Source of the DNA: Paenibacillus paridis | GTDB lineage: Bacteria > Bacillota > Bacilli > Paenibacillales > Paenibacillaceae | Assembly (NCBI RefSeq): GCF_006345825.1 | Contig: NZ_VCIX01000092.1 | Coordinates: 1,798,001 to 1,862,000, forward strand | Direction: 5' to 3' | DNA: 64,000 nucleotides | In this document: in pieces, positions 51,405 through 60,968 of the stretch | Layout: each line of letters starts with the position of its first letter | Numbering within the stretch: the stretch's first letter is position 1 | Program-made: the position numbers and the translations under genes | Notes under the pieces: model-generated | What the model saw: only the letters and a program-made list of their open reading frames with translations | The model's database searches: none | Told to the model about the DNA's origin: nothing

Positions 51405-53894
51405 CTAACCACCCGTTCCTTGCGAATTGCCGCCGGTCGCCGTATTTCCTAATGCATTAGTGGTATCCTCATTGCCTGTACCCATAGCAGGTGCATCTGT
51501 TGGAATGGGATCTGTAGAACCATTGCCCGCACCCGAATTTGGCGTTGGCGTCGGAAGCTCGATTCCATCGCTTGGCGTTGGAGTAGGCTCCTCGCCGCCG
51601 CCATCCACCGGAGGTGTAATTTCTCCGCCATCCGGGTCATGCGGGTCCGGTTCCATCGGAATTTCCGGATTTATTTCCGTTTCTGGAATAGTCACCTTAA
51701 TTTTCTGGGATGGCGCGCTTTCCTGGTCATTCTCTGCGTCATACGCTACGACGTAGTATTCATAGGTCATTCCAGGGAACGCGCTCATATCATCGACCCC
51801 AGTCGAAACAAGCGAATCCACGAAACGGATATAATCACTCTCCGACGCTTCCTTGCGGAAGACTTGGTAAGTCACCTTACCGTCCTGATAAGGATCCCAA
51901 GATAATTTAACCTTCATTTCTTCCGGAATGAAAACGGCGCTAAAATTCGTTATTGCTGCCGGCGGCTTGTCTTCTTTGATTCCTTGAGGTTTATTAAAGC
52001 TGGATTTCGGCACATTTTTCATTGCACTCTTCATGACCTTGGAGAACATGGCTGCTGCTTGGCTGCTGCCCGTCTTTAGAATATGGTCAACATTTGTTTT
52101 ATCGTATCCCATCCAGACGGCCGCTGTCCACTCCGGCGAGTAGCCAACGAACCATGCATCACGAATTCCGGAGCCGCTGTAACCCGGAATGCCATGCTGC
52201 GTTGTACCTGTCTTGCCCGCTAGCGGACGATCAATGGCCGCTTTGGTTCCCGTGCCGCCTTTTTCAACGACCGTCTGCATCATCTCCGTCAAGTAATAGG
52301 CGGTCTGCGCAGACATCAGCTGCTTGGTGGCTGGCGCCTTGTACGTATAAGGGTTGTTATCTTTGCCTACAATTTTCAAAATCGTATGGGGGTCAACAGA
52401 TTTGCCGCCATTAGCGAATACGCTGTAGGCCGTTGCCATCTGCATCGGCGTCGCACCTTTAGTAAGTCCACCCAGTGCAGCTGTTAGGTTGCGATCGTCA
52501 TCCTCTAGACTAAAGCCCAGTTTGTCTGCAAAAGCAAAACCGCTCTTCAAGCCGATTTGGTTCAGCATCCAGACCGAAGCCAAGTTGCGAGAATCCTTAA
52601 TCGCCTGCGTCATAGAGACGGCTGTGGCACCCCATCTGTCGGTTGGGCAATAATTGCCGTAACATTTCTTGTCATTCGCAAGAACGGTCCAAGGGTAATA
52701 CTTTCCTGATTCCAAAGCAGGGCCATATGAAATTATCGGTTTAAAGGCCGAACCAGGCTGCCGGGCAACCTCGACGCGATTAAGTCCTTTTTTCACATAG
52801 TCGCGACCGCCTGACAAAGCCTGAATCTCACCATTACGGTGATCGATAATTATCATCGCGCCTTGCACCTGCTGGTCATCCTTGCTTTTCTCGAAATTAT
52901 CATCGTTACTGAATTGATTGTCCATGACATCCTGAGCTTGCGTATTAAGCGTCGTATAAATCTTAAATCCGCCTATGCGCAGCTCTTCTTCGGAAAGATT
53001 CGTCTTCTCTACCGCTTCTTCAACGACATAATCAACAAAGGCAGGATATTTATCTGTATTTCTTTCGGCATGGTTTTCTGGAATTTCATAGACAACCGCT
53101 TTCGCTTGCTCCATCTCCTCTGCCGTAATATAGCCCTGATCGAACATAAGCTTCAGAACTACGGCACGGCGGTTCATTGAATCCTCGGGATGAGCAATCG
53201 GATTGTAGCGGTTTGGCGCTTTAGGCATCGCTGCTATCGTAGCAATCTGCCAAAGCTCCAAATCCTTAAGGTCGGTATCAAAGTAAAACTTTGCGGCTTC
53301 CTTGACCCCATGTACTCTTTTCCCGAAAAAGATCCGGTTCAAGTACATCGTCAATATTTGCTGCTTGGACATTTTTTGCTCAAGCGCAACAGCAATCGAT
53401 GCCTCTGTCGCCTTCCGGAAAAACGTTTTGTCAGCCGTTAGGAATACGTTCTTAGCTAATTGCTGTGTAATCGTACTTGCACCTTCAACTGCGCTGCGCG
53501 CAATGACGTCCTTGACGACGGCACGGCCAATCGCGAAGAAGTCTATGCCTGAATGCTCGTAGAACCGCTGATCCTCCGTTGCTACGATCGCATTGAGCAA
53601 CTGCTCAGGAATCTCTGAAAACTCAGCCAGCTCCCGATTTTCATCCGGGTCCGATAATCTTGCAATTTCCACTTCATTCACATCATAGATAATCGATGCT
53701 TCGCCAAATACCAGCTTATTGGCATTTTCCGTCAGTACCCGCTCCCCGTTTAAAATAATAAGCAGATATCCGATAATGCCACATACAATTGCGATAACCG
53801 CGGTAAAAAATAAACCGTAAAACCATTTTCGTCCTGATATCTTCTTTTTCTTCTTTGGTTTCGGTGCAGTCTTGCTGCGTGGTCGCTCAGCCAT
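51405..53894 (-). CDS. Class A penicillin-binding protein (PBP1A/PonA-like)
   Basis: An 829-residue bifunctional cell-wall synthase. A cytoplasmic basic start (KTAPKPKKKKKISGRKW) is followed by TM at about 26-48, GT51 transglycosylase (about 75-250; catalytic Glu in ATEDQRFYEHSGIDF, then GASTITQQLAKN) and transpeptidase (about 340-620; nucleophile Ser in RQPGSAFKPII, SxN in KDSRNLAS, KTGTT). Next comes a fibronectin type III domain (about 640-730, FSAVFIPEEMKVKLSWDPYQDGKVTYQVF) and a Pro/Thr/Gly-rich tail (about 740-829) that probably spans the wall. ATG start with AGGAGGGG. It is followed by the cyclophilin lipoprotein gene two bases on. Confidence 0.95.
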   Translation of the reverse strand: MAERPRSKTAPKPKKKKKISGRKWFYGLFFTAVIAIVCGIIGYLLIILNGERVLTENANKLVFGEASIIYDVNEVEIARLSDPDENRELAEFSEIPEQLLNAIVATEDQRFYEHSGIDFFAIGRAVVKDVIARSAVEGASTITQQLAKNVFLTADKTFFRKATEASIAVALEQKMSKQQILTMYLNRIFFGKRVHGVKEAAKFYFDTDLKDLELWQIATIAAMPKAPNRYNPIAHPEDSMNRRAVVLKLMFDQGYITAEEMEQAKAVVYEIPENHAERNTDKYPAFVDYVVEEAVEKTNLSEEELRIGGFKIYTTLNTQAQDVMDNQFSNDDNFEKSKDDQQVQGAMIIIDHRNGEIQALSGGRDYVKKGLNRVEVARQPGSAFKPIISYGPALESGKYYPWTVLANDKKCYGNYCPTDRWGATAVSMTQAIKDSRNLASVWMLNQIGLKSGFAFADKLGFSLEDDDRNLTAALGGLTKGATPMQMATAYSVFANGGKSVDPHTILKIVGKDNNPYTYKAPATKQLMSAQTAYYLTEMMQTVVEKGGTGTKAAIDRPLAGKTGTTQHGIPGYSGSGIRDAWFVGYSPEWTAAVWMGYDKTNVDHILKTGSSQAAAMFSKVMKSAMKNVPKSSFNKPQGIKEDKPPAAITNFSAVFIPEEMKVKLSWDPYQDGKVTYQVFRKEASESDYIRFVDSLVSTGVDDMSAFPGMTYEYYVVAYDAENDQESAPSQKIKVTIPETEINPEIPMEPDPHDPDGGEITPPVDGGGEEPTPTPSDGIELPTPTPNSGAGNGSTDPIPTDAPAMGTGNEDTTNALGNTATGGNSQGTGG

Positions 53895-53953
53895 TGCCGA
53901 CTCCCCTCCTGTTGTTCCATAGTCCGTCTAATCTATCTTTGCCACGAAATGGA

Positions 53954-53985
53954 AAGAGCAACCCAGCTTGGAGCGGGTTGCTCTT
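53954..53985 (-). terminator. Terminator of hfq
   Basis: Stem AAGAGCAACCC / GGGTTGCTCTT, 10-base loop, followed on the minus strand by TCCATTTCG, a weak T tract. 60 bases past the hfq stop. Confidence 0.7.
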
Positions 53986-54045
53986 ACCTGCCGCTATCTA
54001 GTTAAACGATACTCGTTATTAGAAAGTTTCACTTTACGCTATCAC

Positions 54046-54291
54046 CTATGAATCGGAACCACTTTGGTCCTGCTGCATAAGGGAAACATTTCGCTGCGGG
54101 GTAAACGTCGAAATAGCATGTTTATAAACCATTTGTTGACGACCTTCGCTGTCAATGATAATCGTGAAATTATCGAATGCTTTAATAACGCCCCGAATTT
54201 GGAACCCATTCATTAAAAAAACCGTAACCGGTATGTTGTCTTTGCGCAGCTGATTCAGAAACGTATCTTGAATATTGATCGATTTGTTCAT
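54046..54291 (-). CDS. hfq: RNA chaperone Hfq
   Basis: An 81-residue Sm-like protein: Sm1 NIQDTFLNQLRKDNIPVTVFLMNGFQIRGVIKAFDNFTIII and Sm2 QQMVYKHAISTFTPQ, with the YKHA motif that forms the RNA-binding proximal face. It forms a hexameric ring and pairs small RNAs with mRNAs in many bacteria. The C-terminal tail is short (NVSLMQQDQSGSDS), as in other Firmicutes. Follows miaA at 17 bases, the same order as in B. subtilis (miaA-hfq). Part of the mutS-mutL-MTase-miaA-hfq run. Confidence 0.97.
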   Translation of the reverse strand: MNKSINIQDTFLNQLRKDNIPVTVFLMNGFQIRGVIKAFDNFTIIIDSEGRQQMVYKHAISTFTPQRNVSLMQQDQSGSDS

Positions 54292-54308
54292 TGGACGTTA
54301 CCCCCGTC

Positions 54309-55322
54309 TTAAAAAGATTGATTAGAATTATATTCAAGATTAACTTGAAACTTTCCTGCTATTATACCATGAACAGCTTGCAAATTGTTGTGAAAATTTT
54401 CCCCCATATCAATCCAATGAATGTCCTTCATATGGCGAAACCAGGAGAGCTGACGCTTGGCAAATCTTCGCGTATCCCGTTTGAGCCGTTCTATAGCTGC
54501 TTCCAATGTGCAGTTTCCTTGCAAGTAATCCGCAATCTCCTTGTAGCCTAGCCCCTGCATAGCAACTGCCGCAGGCGGCAAATCTCTTTCAAGTAGTCGT
54601 CTCACCTCTTCTACTAACCCTTGCTCCATCATCAAATCTACCCGCTGCTCTATTCTACGATACAACTCTGCACGGTCCATAGTCAAACCGATGATGCAAA
54701 GTTCATAGGGTGACTCCTTCGTTTGGCCTGCTTGCTGCTCCGAAAAAGTCTCGCCAGTCATATGGTAAACCTCTAATGCACGGATCACGCGCCTCAAATC
54801 ATTAGGGTGCAATCGCTCGCCAGCAGGCGGGTCAATCGCAGCTAGCCTTGCGTGCAGAGCTTCAGCGCCCTGTTCAGCGGCATAGCGCTCCTGTTCTTGC
54901 CTGAATGCCTCATCCGAGCCGATATCGGCAAATTGAAATTGATAGCATACCGACTCTACATAAAGTCCGGTTCCGCCAACGATAAAAGGCAGCTTGCCGC
55001 GAGCTGCGATCTGGGAGATCGCCGTAGTTGCCCCCGCTTGGAAATCTGCAGCGGAATAAGCAACATCCGGCTCGCAAATATCGATCAAGTGATGCGGGAT
55101 GCCTTCCCGTTCGTCCATGGCGATTTTGGCTGTTCCGATATCCATGCCGCGATATACCTGCATCGAATCACCGGAAATAATTTCTGCATTCCAGGCTTTA
55201 GCAATATCTAGGCTCATGCGCGTCTTGCCTACCGCAGTTGGCCCAATAAGGACAAGAAGTGGCTGCTTGCGTTGCGGTTTATCTTCAAGGCCAGAATCCA
55301 AGCCCGTAAGTTCTGTATTCAA
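54309..55322 (-). CDS. miaA: tRNA dimethylallyltransferase MiaA
   Basis: A 337-residue enzyme that adds a dimethylallyl group to A37 of tRNAs reading UNN codons. P-loop LLVLIGPTAVGKTRMSLDIAK, IISGDSMQVYRGMDIGTAK (substrate binding), PHHLIDICEPDVAYSAADFQ, and the C-terminal LGYKEIADYLQGN and DTRRFAKRQLSWFRHMKDIHWID. TTG start at 55322 that shares bases with the TGA of the methyltransferase (TTGA), preceded by GGAGTG: direct translational coupling. Length is in the normal range (about 310-340). Confidence 0.97.
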   Translation of the reverse strand: MNTELTGLDSGLEDKPQRKQPLLVLIGPTAVGKTRMSLDIAKAWNAEIISGDSMQVYRGMDIGTAKIAMDEREGIPHHLIDICEPDVAYSAADFQAGATTAISQIAARGKLPFIVGGTGLYVESVCYQFQFADIGSDEAFRQEQERYAAEQGAEALHARLAAIDPPAGERLHPNDLRRVIRALEVYHMTGETFSEQQAGQTKESPYELCIIGLTMDRAELYRRIEQRVDLMMEQGLVEEVRRLLERDLPPAAVAMQGLGYKEIADYLQGNCTLEAAIERLKRDTRRFAKRQLSWFRHMKDIHWIDMGENFHNNLQAVHGIIAGKFQVNLEYNSNQSF

Positions 55323-56095
55323 AGCTGTATCACTCCATATGCAATTTTCGAAGTATTCACATGGCGGCGCTCAAATCCAAGCCTAGCAAATTCTTCACTT
55401 GCTTGATGCTCCTTAAGCACTACGCATTTGCGGGCAACCCGCTTCGCTTGTTCGATGGTCTCAATGGATAAAGCGTCCATATTGGCCACTGCCCTGAGCG
55501 GCTCCATCGAGCTCGATTCATGGATCGGCTTTCGGAACATGGGATCAAAATATACGATATCAACGCTTTTGTCAGGCAAATTCGTTAAATAGACAAGATG
55601 ATGGACGTTTATCATTTCGATGCGCCTCATCGCTTCATTCACATCTTCTAGCATAGTCTGATAGACCGCCAAACCTTCCCGAACAAGGGCACAAAGCACT
55701 GGTTCGCTCTCTAAGGCAGACACCTTCCCACTAGGACCCGCGGCATAGGAGAAAACGAGCGAATCCGAAGCCAGCCCCGCCGTACAATCTACGATATAGT
55801 CGCCTGCCTCGCATCCGGAGAGCTGAATAAGAGGGTCTGTCTCCCCCCGTCGCAGCCGCTTCACGCGGACAAACGCCATGCTGGGATGGAAATACAACGG
55901 CGTCTCGGCTTGTCCGTCGTAATAACGCACCTCTTCTTCGGTAACCACAAGCAATCTCTTGTCCTGTGTTAAGCTGAGCAGCTTATTGACGGTCAGATTG
56001 CCTCGTGATCTAAGCGTTGAAGCGAGCTCTCCGGCAAGCCGCTCTGCTTGCGCTAGCGCGCGCTGGCTTGGCTTAGCCGTTGTTGTAACGATCAC
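55319..56095 (-). CDS. SAM-dependent methyltransferase (RsmJ-like)
   Basis: About 258 residues if started at the GTG at 56095, which overlaps the mutL TGA as GTGA; starts further up would lie deep inside mutL. The protein has a SAM-binding fold with VDCTAGLASDSLVFSYAAG (motif I), ALESEPVLCALVREGL (motif II), and DIVYFDPMFRKP (motif IV, D-P-M-F), as in RsmJ, the 16S rRNA G1516 N2-methyltransferase. The N-terminal segment IVTTTAKPSQRALAQAERLAGELA is shared with Firmicutes homologues such as YpiP, as I recall. Target base not proven. It is coupled at both ends: GTGA with mutL and TTGA with miaA. Confidence 0.82.
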   Translation of the reverse strand: MIVTTTAKPSQRALAQAERLAGELASTLRSRGNLTVNKLLSLTQDKRLLVVTEEEVRYYDGQAETPLYFHPSMAFVRVKRLRRGETDPLIQLSGCEAGDYIVDCTAGLASDSLVFSYAAGPSGKVSALESEPVLCALVREGLAVYQTMLEDVNEAMRRIEMINVHHLVYLTNLPDKSVDIVYFDPMFRKPIHESSSMEPLRAVANMDALSIETIEQAKRVARKCVVLKEHQASEEFARLGFERRHVNTSKIAYGVIQL

Positions 56096-58254
56096 GACAT
56101 CACCCGCTTGAACATTTTTTCCAGCTGGTAGCTCGATAGATGCACGATGATTGGCCGGCCATGCGGGCAAGTATAGGGCTGCTTGCAATGGCCAAGCCTT
56201 GCTAGCAGCGTCTCGCCTTCTTCCCGGTTCATTCTGTCATTGGCTTTGATGGATGCTTTGCAAGCACACATGATGGCCGCTTTCTCGCGCAGCTTTCCGA
56301 TATTGATGGATTTGCGTTCCGAAATGAGCAATTCAGCCATTTCTTCAAGCAGAGCTTGCTCCTCACCCTGCGGCATCCACTCCGGATAAGAGCGAACGAG
56401 GAAGGTTTGTGCGCCAAAGGCCTCCAGCTCAACGCCAGCCTGCGCAAACAAAGGCAGAAGCTCTCTGAGCTGCGAGGCTTCCCCCGCTGTAAATTCTAAC
56501 GTCAAAGGCACAAGCAATTGCTGGCTTGCTGATTCGGGATTCCCGAACTTTTGGAAAAAATATTCATAATTAATCCGCTCATGTGCCGCATGCTGATCAA
56601 TCAAATAAAGACCGTCCTCGGATTGGGCTACGATATACGTTCCGTGATGCTGACCAATCCAATAAAGCTCTGGAAACGCCGGCTGTCCATCTTGTACATC
56701 CTCATCCGTAGGCAATTGAGCGACCGGTTGCTCAGCGGAAGGCGCATATTCGCTGCTAACTTCACCTGCTTCAGGCTGCTCTGACGACTGTTCGGAAGAC
56801 ATCTGAGTGCTTTGCGATATGATTTCGCTGGCTTGAGCAGTTGGCTGTTCTGTATATTCCTGAACATTAAGGTTTTCAGCCAGCGGCTGAGAATTCTGTT
56901 CAGAAGCGTTAACGGGCAAATCGGCCGGTTGATGCGTCTGCTGCTCGGAATGAGCCGTCTGGTGCGGTGAGCTAGCTAAGGTTGGCGCAGCTTGCTCCCA
57001 TGGTGCAAAAGCCTCGCGGACAGCAAGAGAGTCGCTGCTCGTTGCCGGTGGTGCATAAAGCTTCTCCGCTGCATTTTTGGGCACATACTCCCGTTCGATG
57101 ATAGGCGGCTTATAGCTGCTAGCCGAGGGTTTAGGAGTCGTTGCCGGCTGAAATGGCTTAAAAGCTTCTGCTGCGGGCTCAGGACGGTGAAACGATATAG
57201 CATCCTGAACAAATACCGGCTTGGAACGATCTGCTTTTCTGCTTGACTCCGGCCCTGGAATATGGCGTTGACGTCCGAGTACGTCTTTAATCGCTTGCTC
57301 GATCATTGTCCGCAGCTCTGGCTCTTTGCTGAATCTGACCTCCATCTTCGAAGGGTGTACATTGACGTCGAGCAGACTCGGATGCATGCCCAGCTCTAAA
57401 ATAACCAGCGGGTACCGGTTGATCGGCAGCAGCGTATGATACGCTTGCAGCAAGGACTGATTAATTGTGTGGCTGCGGATGTAGCGCCCGTTGACGATCG
57501 CAGTGATCCCGTTCCGGTTAGCCCGGGTAAGCTCAGGTTTCGAGATAAAGCCTCTCAGCTCGTAATCTGACGTTTCCGCTTCAATCGGAAGCATAACTTT
57601 GGCAGTATTCGAGCCGTAAACAGCGGCAATCACCTGCAGCCTGTCCCCGGTGCCAAGCGTACGGAGCAGCACATTTCCGTTGTGCTTGAATGTAAATGCA
57701 ATGCCGGGGTGCGCTAGCGCAATCCGGTTGACATAATCCGAAATATGGCCAAGCTCGGTTTGAATAGCCTTCATGTATTTAAGCCGGGCAGGCGTGTTAT
57801 AAAATAAATCCTGTACGGTCATTTCTGTCCCTTGCGGCGCGTTTGCCGGTTCATCGATGGTAACCTTGCCGCCTTCAATCGCGATTCGGCGCGCCAGTCC
57901 CGTGGATGTCTCTGATGAAACGCATTGCAGACGGGATACGGCCGCGATACTCGGCAAAGCCTCCCCACGGAACCCAAGACTCGCAATCCGAAAGAGATCG
58001 CTGCTCGTAGAGATTTTGCTCGTGGCATGGCGTTGAAACGCCGTAACGATATCGGAGGCTTCAATGCCATAGCCATTATCAACCACTTTTATAAGCGATA
58101 AGCCGCCTTCTTCAATCGTAATATCGACGGTAGTGCTGCCGGCATCGACGGCATTTTCGACTAGTTCCTTCACGACAGAAGCTGGCCGTTCCACCACCTC
58201 GCCTGCTGCGATTTGGTTGGCAAGCTGCTCGTCAAGCACTTTGATTTTCCCCAT
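56092..58254 (-). CDS. mutL: DNA mismatch repair protein MutL
   Basis: A 720-residue protein. The N-terminal GHKL ATPase (about 1-330) has LVENAVDAGSTTVDI, DNGYGIE, TSKISTSSDLFRIASLGFRGEALPSI and GTEMTVQDLFYNTPARLKYM. A long low-complexity linker (about 345-530) is rich in Gln, Glu, Ser, Ala, Pro. The C-terminal dimerisation domain has the endonuclease metal motif LIDQHAAHERINYEYF (DQHAxxExxxxE), ACKASIKAND and the zinc-linked CPHGRPI, so this MutL should nick DNA, as in species lacking MutH. Starts 26 bases after the mutS stop with GAGAGGGG upstream. Its stop overlaps the next gene. Confidence 0.97.
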   Translation of the reverse strand: MGKIKVLDEQLANQIAAGEVVERPASVVKELVENAVDAGSTTVDITIEEGGLSLIKVVDNGYGIEASDIVTAFQRHATSKISTSSDLFRIASLGFRGEALPSIAAVSRLQCVSSETSTGLARRIAIEGGKVTIDEPANAPQGTEMTVQDLFYNTPARLKYMKAIQTELGHISDYVNRIALAHPGIAFTFKHNGNVLLRTLGTGDRLQVIAAVYGSNTAKVMLPIEAETSDYELRGFISKPELTRANRNGITAIVNGRYIRSHTINQSLLQAYHTLLPINRYPLVILELGMHPSLLDVNVHPSKMEVRFSKEPELRTMIEQAIKDVLGRQRHIPGPESSRKADRSKPVFVQDAISFHRPEPAAEAFKPFQPATTPKPSASSYKPPIIEREYVPKNAAEKLYAPPATSSDSLAVREAFAPWEQAAPTLASSPHQTAHSEQQTHQPADLPVNASEQNSQPLAENLNVQEYTEQPTAQASEIISQSTQMSSEQSSEQPEAGEVSSEYAPSAEQPVAQLPTDEDVQDGQPAFPELYWIGQHHGTYIVAQSEDGLYLIDQHAAHERINYEYFFQKFGNPESASQQLLVPLTLEFTAGEASQLRELLPLFAQAGVELEAFGAQTFLVRSYPEWMPQGEEQALLEEMAELLISERKSINIGKLREKAAIMCACKASIKANDRMNREEGETLLARLGHCKQPYTCPHGRPIIVHLSSYQLEKMFKRVMS

Positions 58255-58280
58255 GACGCACTGTTTCCCCTCTCGCCAGG

Positions 58281-60968
58281 CTAATTGTTCAATTTGTTTT
58301 TCATATCATTCAGCCATTGCATCGCCTGCATTGGCGTTAGATTAAACAGATCAAGCTTACGTAATTGATCCGCAAGCAATTCAGCCTTTGGACTAGCTTT
58401 CTTCTTCGCTGGTTCTACCTCGCTGGCAGCTGCTGGCTCATCAAAGATCGAGAGCTGAACCATGCCGCGGGTCTCCATGACCTTCTCTGGCTGTTTGCTC
58501 TCCGCTTCGGGAACGGAAGCAAGCGGTGCATATGAAAAGTCCGGTAAAGCTGCAGACGACATTCCTGATGCTTTAGGCGCTTCAACGACAAGCGTCTCAT
58601 CCAGCAGCTCATAAGCCCTGCCGATAATCGACTGCGGAAGTCCCGCAAGCTGAGCGCAATAAATGCCGTAGCTGGTACTTGCCGCACCAGGTATCAGCTT
58701 GCGCAGGAACGTTACATTATCGCCGCTTTCCTCTACAGCCATACGCGCATTGGTTAATGAAGGCAAAGACTCCTCGAGATGCGCCAGCTCATGAAAATGG
58801 GTCGAGACGAGCGCTTTGCAGCCAATATGGTGATGGACATACTCAATGACCGCTTGCGCAATGGCCATGCCTTCGCCTGTCGAGGTGCCACGGCCTAGCT
58901 CATCGATAATGACAAGGCTATTTTTTGTGGCCTTTTCTGTCATGAGCTGGATATCCTTCATCTCGACCATAAACGTGCTTTGACCACCGATTAGATCATC
59001 GGCAGCGCCAATTCTCGTGAAAATCCGGTCAATCAGCGGGATAACCGCCGACTTGGCGGGCACGAAGCAGCCCATTTGAGCCATGATGCAGATAAGCGCC
59101 ACCTGGCGCATATACGTGCTTTTCCCAGCCATGTTCGGTCCGGTAATAAGCAGCATCCATTGGTCATCCTTATGCAGGCCCGTACCGTTTGATATAAACG
59201 GCGTGCCGTCCATCATCGCTTCGACCACCGGATGCTTGCCATCCTCAATATGCAAATCGTAGGCTTCGGTTACTTTCGGCCGCGTAAAACGGCGCTCGGC
59301 GCTAACCGTCGCTAGCGACTGGTACACGTCAAGCTCAGCAATAATCGCAGCTGCCTTCTGGAGCCGATGCAGATGAAGTGACAAATGGTCCCGCAGCTCG
59401 ATGAACCTTGCATGCTCCAAATCGACCATCTTATCCTCAGCCTCAAGAATCAGCCGTTCCTTCTCCTTCAGCTCCGGCGTTACGAACCGTTCTGCATTGG
59501 CAAGCGTTTGCTTGCGCTCATACCTTCCTTCCGGAAGCATGGCCAGATTCGCTTTAGAGACTTCCAAATAATAACCAAAAATACGGTTGTAACCGATTTT
59601 TAATGTTTTGATGCCGGTTGCCTCGCGCTCCTGGCGCTCCAGCTCCGCAAGCCATTTTTTTCCGTTTGTGCTTGCTTCGCGAAGTTGGTCCAGATAGCTG
59701 TCATACCCTGCACGAATCAAGCCGCCCTCCCTAATGGTGACAGGAGGCTCGTCTACCAATACAGTCTCGATTAGGTCCGCCAAATCCGAACACTGGTCAG
59801 CGCCTTCAACAAGCGCCTTAAGCACATTAGAGCCGGACTGCTCGCAAAGTGCCGTTAACTGTGGAATGCGGCGCAGCGAGCTTCTCAGTGCGTTCAAGTC
59901 GCGTCCGTTTGCGCTGCCGAAGGCAACCCGGCCGACCAGTCGCTCAAGATCGTATATCGGCTGAAGCTCTGAGCGGATATCATCTCTTAAAATCAAATTT
60001 AAATACAACGTCTCAATCGCATCCAACCGGGCTTCGACTGCCGTGCTGCTGAGCAGCGGCTTGTCAATCCAGCGGCGAAGCAGGCGCGCGCCCATGGAGG
60101 TCTGCGTACGATCAAGCAGCCAAAGCAGAGAGCCCTTCTTATTTCGGTCGCGTACCGTCTCGGTAAGTTCTAGATTTCTTCGCGTGTAATGGTCCAATAT
60201 CATATATTGGTTCGGTTCATAGCTTGTTATCGCACGAACATGCCCAAGCGAACGTTTTTGCGTTTCTTCCAGATATCCGGTCAAGACACTCACCGCTTGC
60301 AAACGTGCGCCCGCAACCTTTGCCAGCTCAGCTTCGCCAAATTGTTCGGCAAGCTTGTCCGCAGACATCGGCTCCCGTGCGGTCAACAGCAGCTGTTTGT
60401 TCCATACAGCCGCCTCCTGTACCTTGTCGAGCAGCTCCTTGTCCCCGACTAGCTCTGAAGGCTGATAAACGTTGATCTCATCAATCAATGCCTCCATATG
60501 CTCTGGGAAAGAAGTGACATAAAGCTCGCCCGTTGACAAATCGCAGGCCGATAGCCCAAGCATTCCGCCGACGCGAACGATGGCCGCAATAAAGTTGTTC
60601 GACTTGCCCTCTAACGCCTTCGATTCCATGACTGTGCCCGGCGTAATAATACGAACGATCTCACGGCGCACGACGCCTTTGGCCGCTGCGGGGTCCTCCA
60701 CCTGCTCACAAATGGCAACCTTGTACCCTTTTTCCACCAATCGGCTAATATAATTCTCGGCAGAGTGATATGGCACGCCGCACATCGGGATCTTTTGTTC
60801 GCCGCCGCCTTCTCTCCCTGTCAAAGTAATTTCGAGCTCACGGGAAGCTGCTATCGCATCCTCAAAAAACATCTCATAGAAATCGCCTAGCCGAAAAAAC
60901 AAAAAAGCATCCTTCGCTTCTTCCTTAATCGCAAGATATTGCAAAATCATTGGAGTATATCCAGCCAT
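58281..60968 (-). CDS. mutS: DNA mismatch recognition protein MutS
   Basis: About 895 residues from the ATG at 60968 (GAGGAGG upstream; a longer frame to 61001 is not needed). Mismatch-binding motif RLGDFYEMFFEDA has the Phe-x-Glu wedge; the connector and lever domains follow (about 130-560). The ATPase has Walker A LITGPNMAGKSTYMRQ, the adjacent ST motif, Walker B LVIIDELGRGTSTGEG and the H loop VSTHFHELAHL. The tail from about 800 is a variable linker plus the C-terminal helices that bind MutL or form tetramers. First gene of mutS-mutL. Upstream lies a repeat-bearing gap rather than cotE. Confidence 0.97.
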   Translation of the reverse strand: MAGYTPMILQYLAIKEEAKDAFLFFRLGDFYEMFFEDAIAASRELEITLTGREGGGEQKIPMCGVPYHSAENYISRLVEKGYKVAICEQVEDPAAAKGVVRREIVRIITPGTVMESKALEGKSNNFIAAIVRVGGMLGLSACDLSTGELYVTSFPEHMEALIDEINVYQPSELVGDKELLDKVQEAAVWNKQLLLTAREPMSADKLAEQFGEAELAKVAGARLQAVSVLTGYLEETQKRSLGHVRAITSYEPNQYMILDHYTRRNLELTETVRDRNKKGSLLWLLDRTQTSMGARLLRRWIDKPLLSSTAVEARLDAIETLYLNLILRDDIRSELQPIYDLERLVGRVAFGSANGRDLNALRSSLRRIPQLTALCEQSGSNVLKALVEGADQCSDLADLIETVLVDEPPVTIREGGLIRAGYDSYLDQLREASTNGKKWLAELERQEREATGIKTLKIGYNRIFGYYLEVSKANLAMLPEGRYERKQTLANAERFVTPELKEKERLILEAEDKMVDLEHARFIELRDHLSLHLHRLQKAAAIIAELDVYQSLATVSAERRFTRPKVTEAYDLHIEDGKHPVVEAMMDGTPFISNGTGLHKDDQWMLLITGPNMAGKSTYMRQVALICIMAQMGCFVPAKSAVIPLIDRIFTRIGAADDLIGGQSTFMVEMKDIQLMTEKATKNSLVIIDELGRGTSTGEGMAIAQAVIEYVHHHIGCKALVSTHFHELAHLEESLPSLTNARMAVEESGDNVTFLRKLIPGAASTSYGIYCAQLAGLPQSIIGRAYELLDETLVVEAPKASGMSSAALPDFSYAPLASVPEAESKQPEKVMETRGMVQLSIFDEPAAASEVEPAKKKASPKAELLADQLRKLDLFNLTPMQAMQWLNDMKNKLNN

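Noticed and set aside
56096..56188. Methyltransferase start at 56188, giving a 97-base overlap with mutL
   Set aside because: The extra residues do not look like the family N terminus; the GTGA overlap at 56095 is more natural and gives the typical length.
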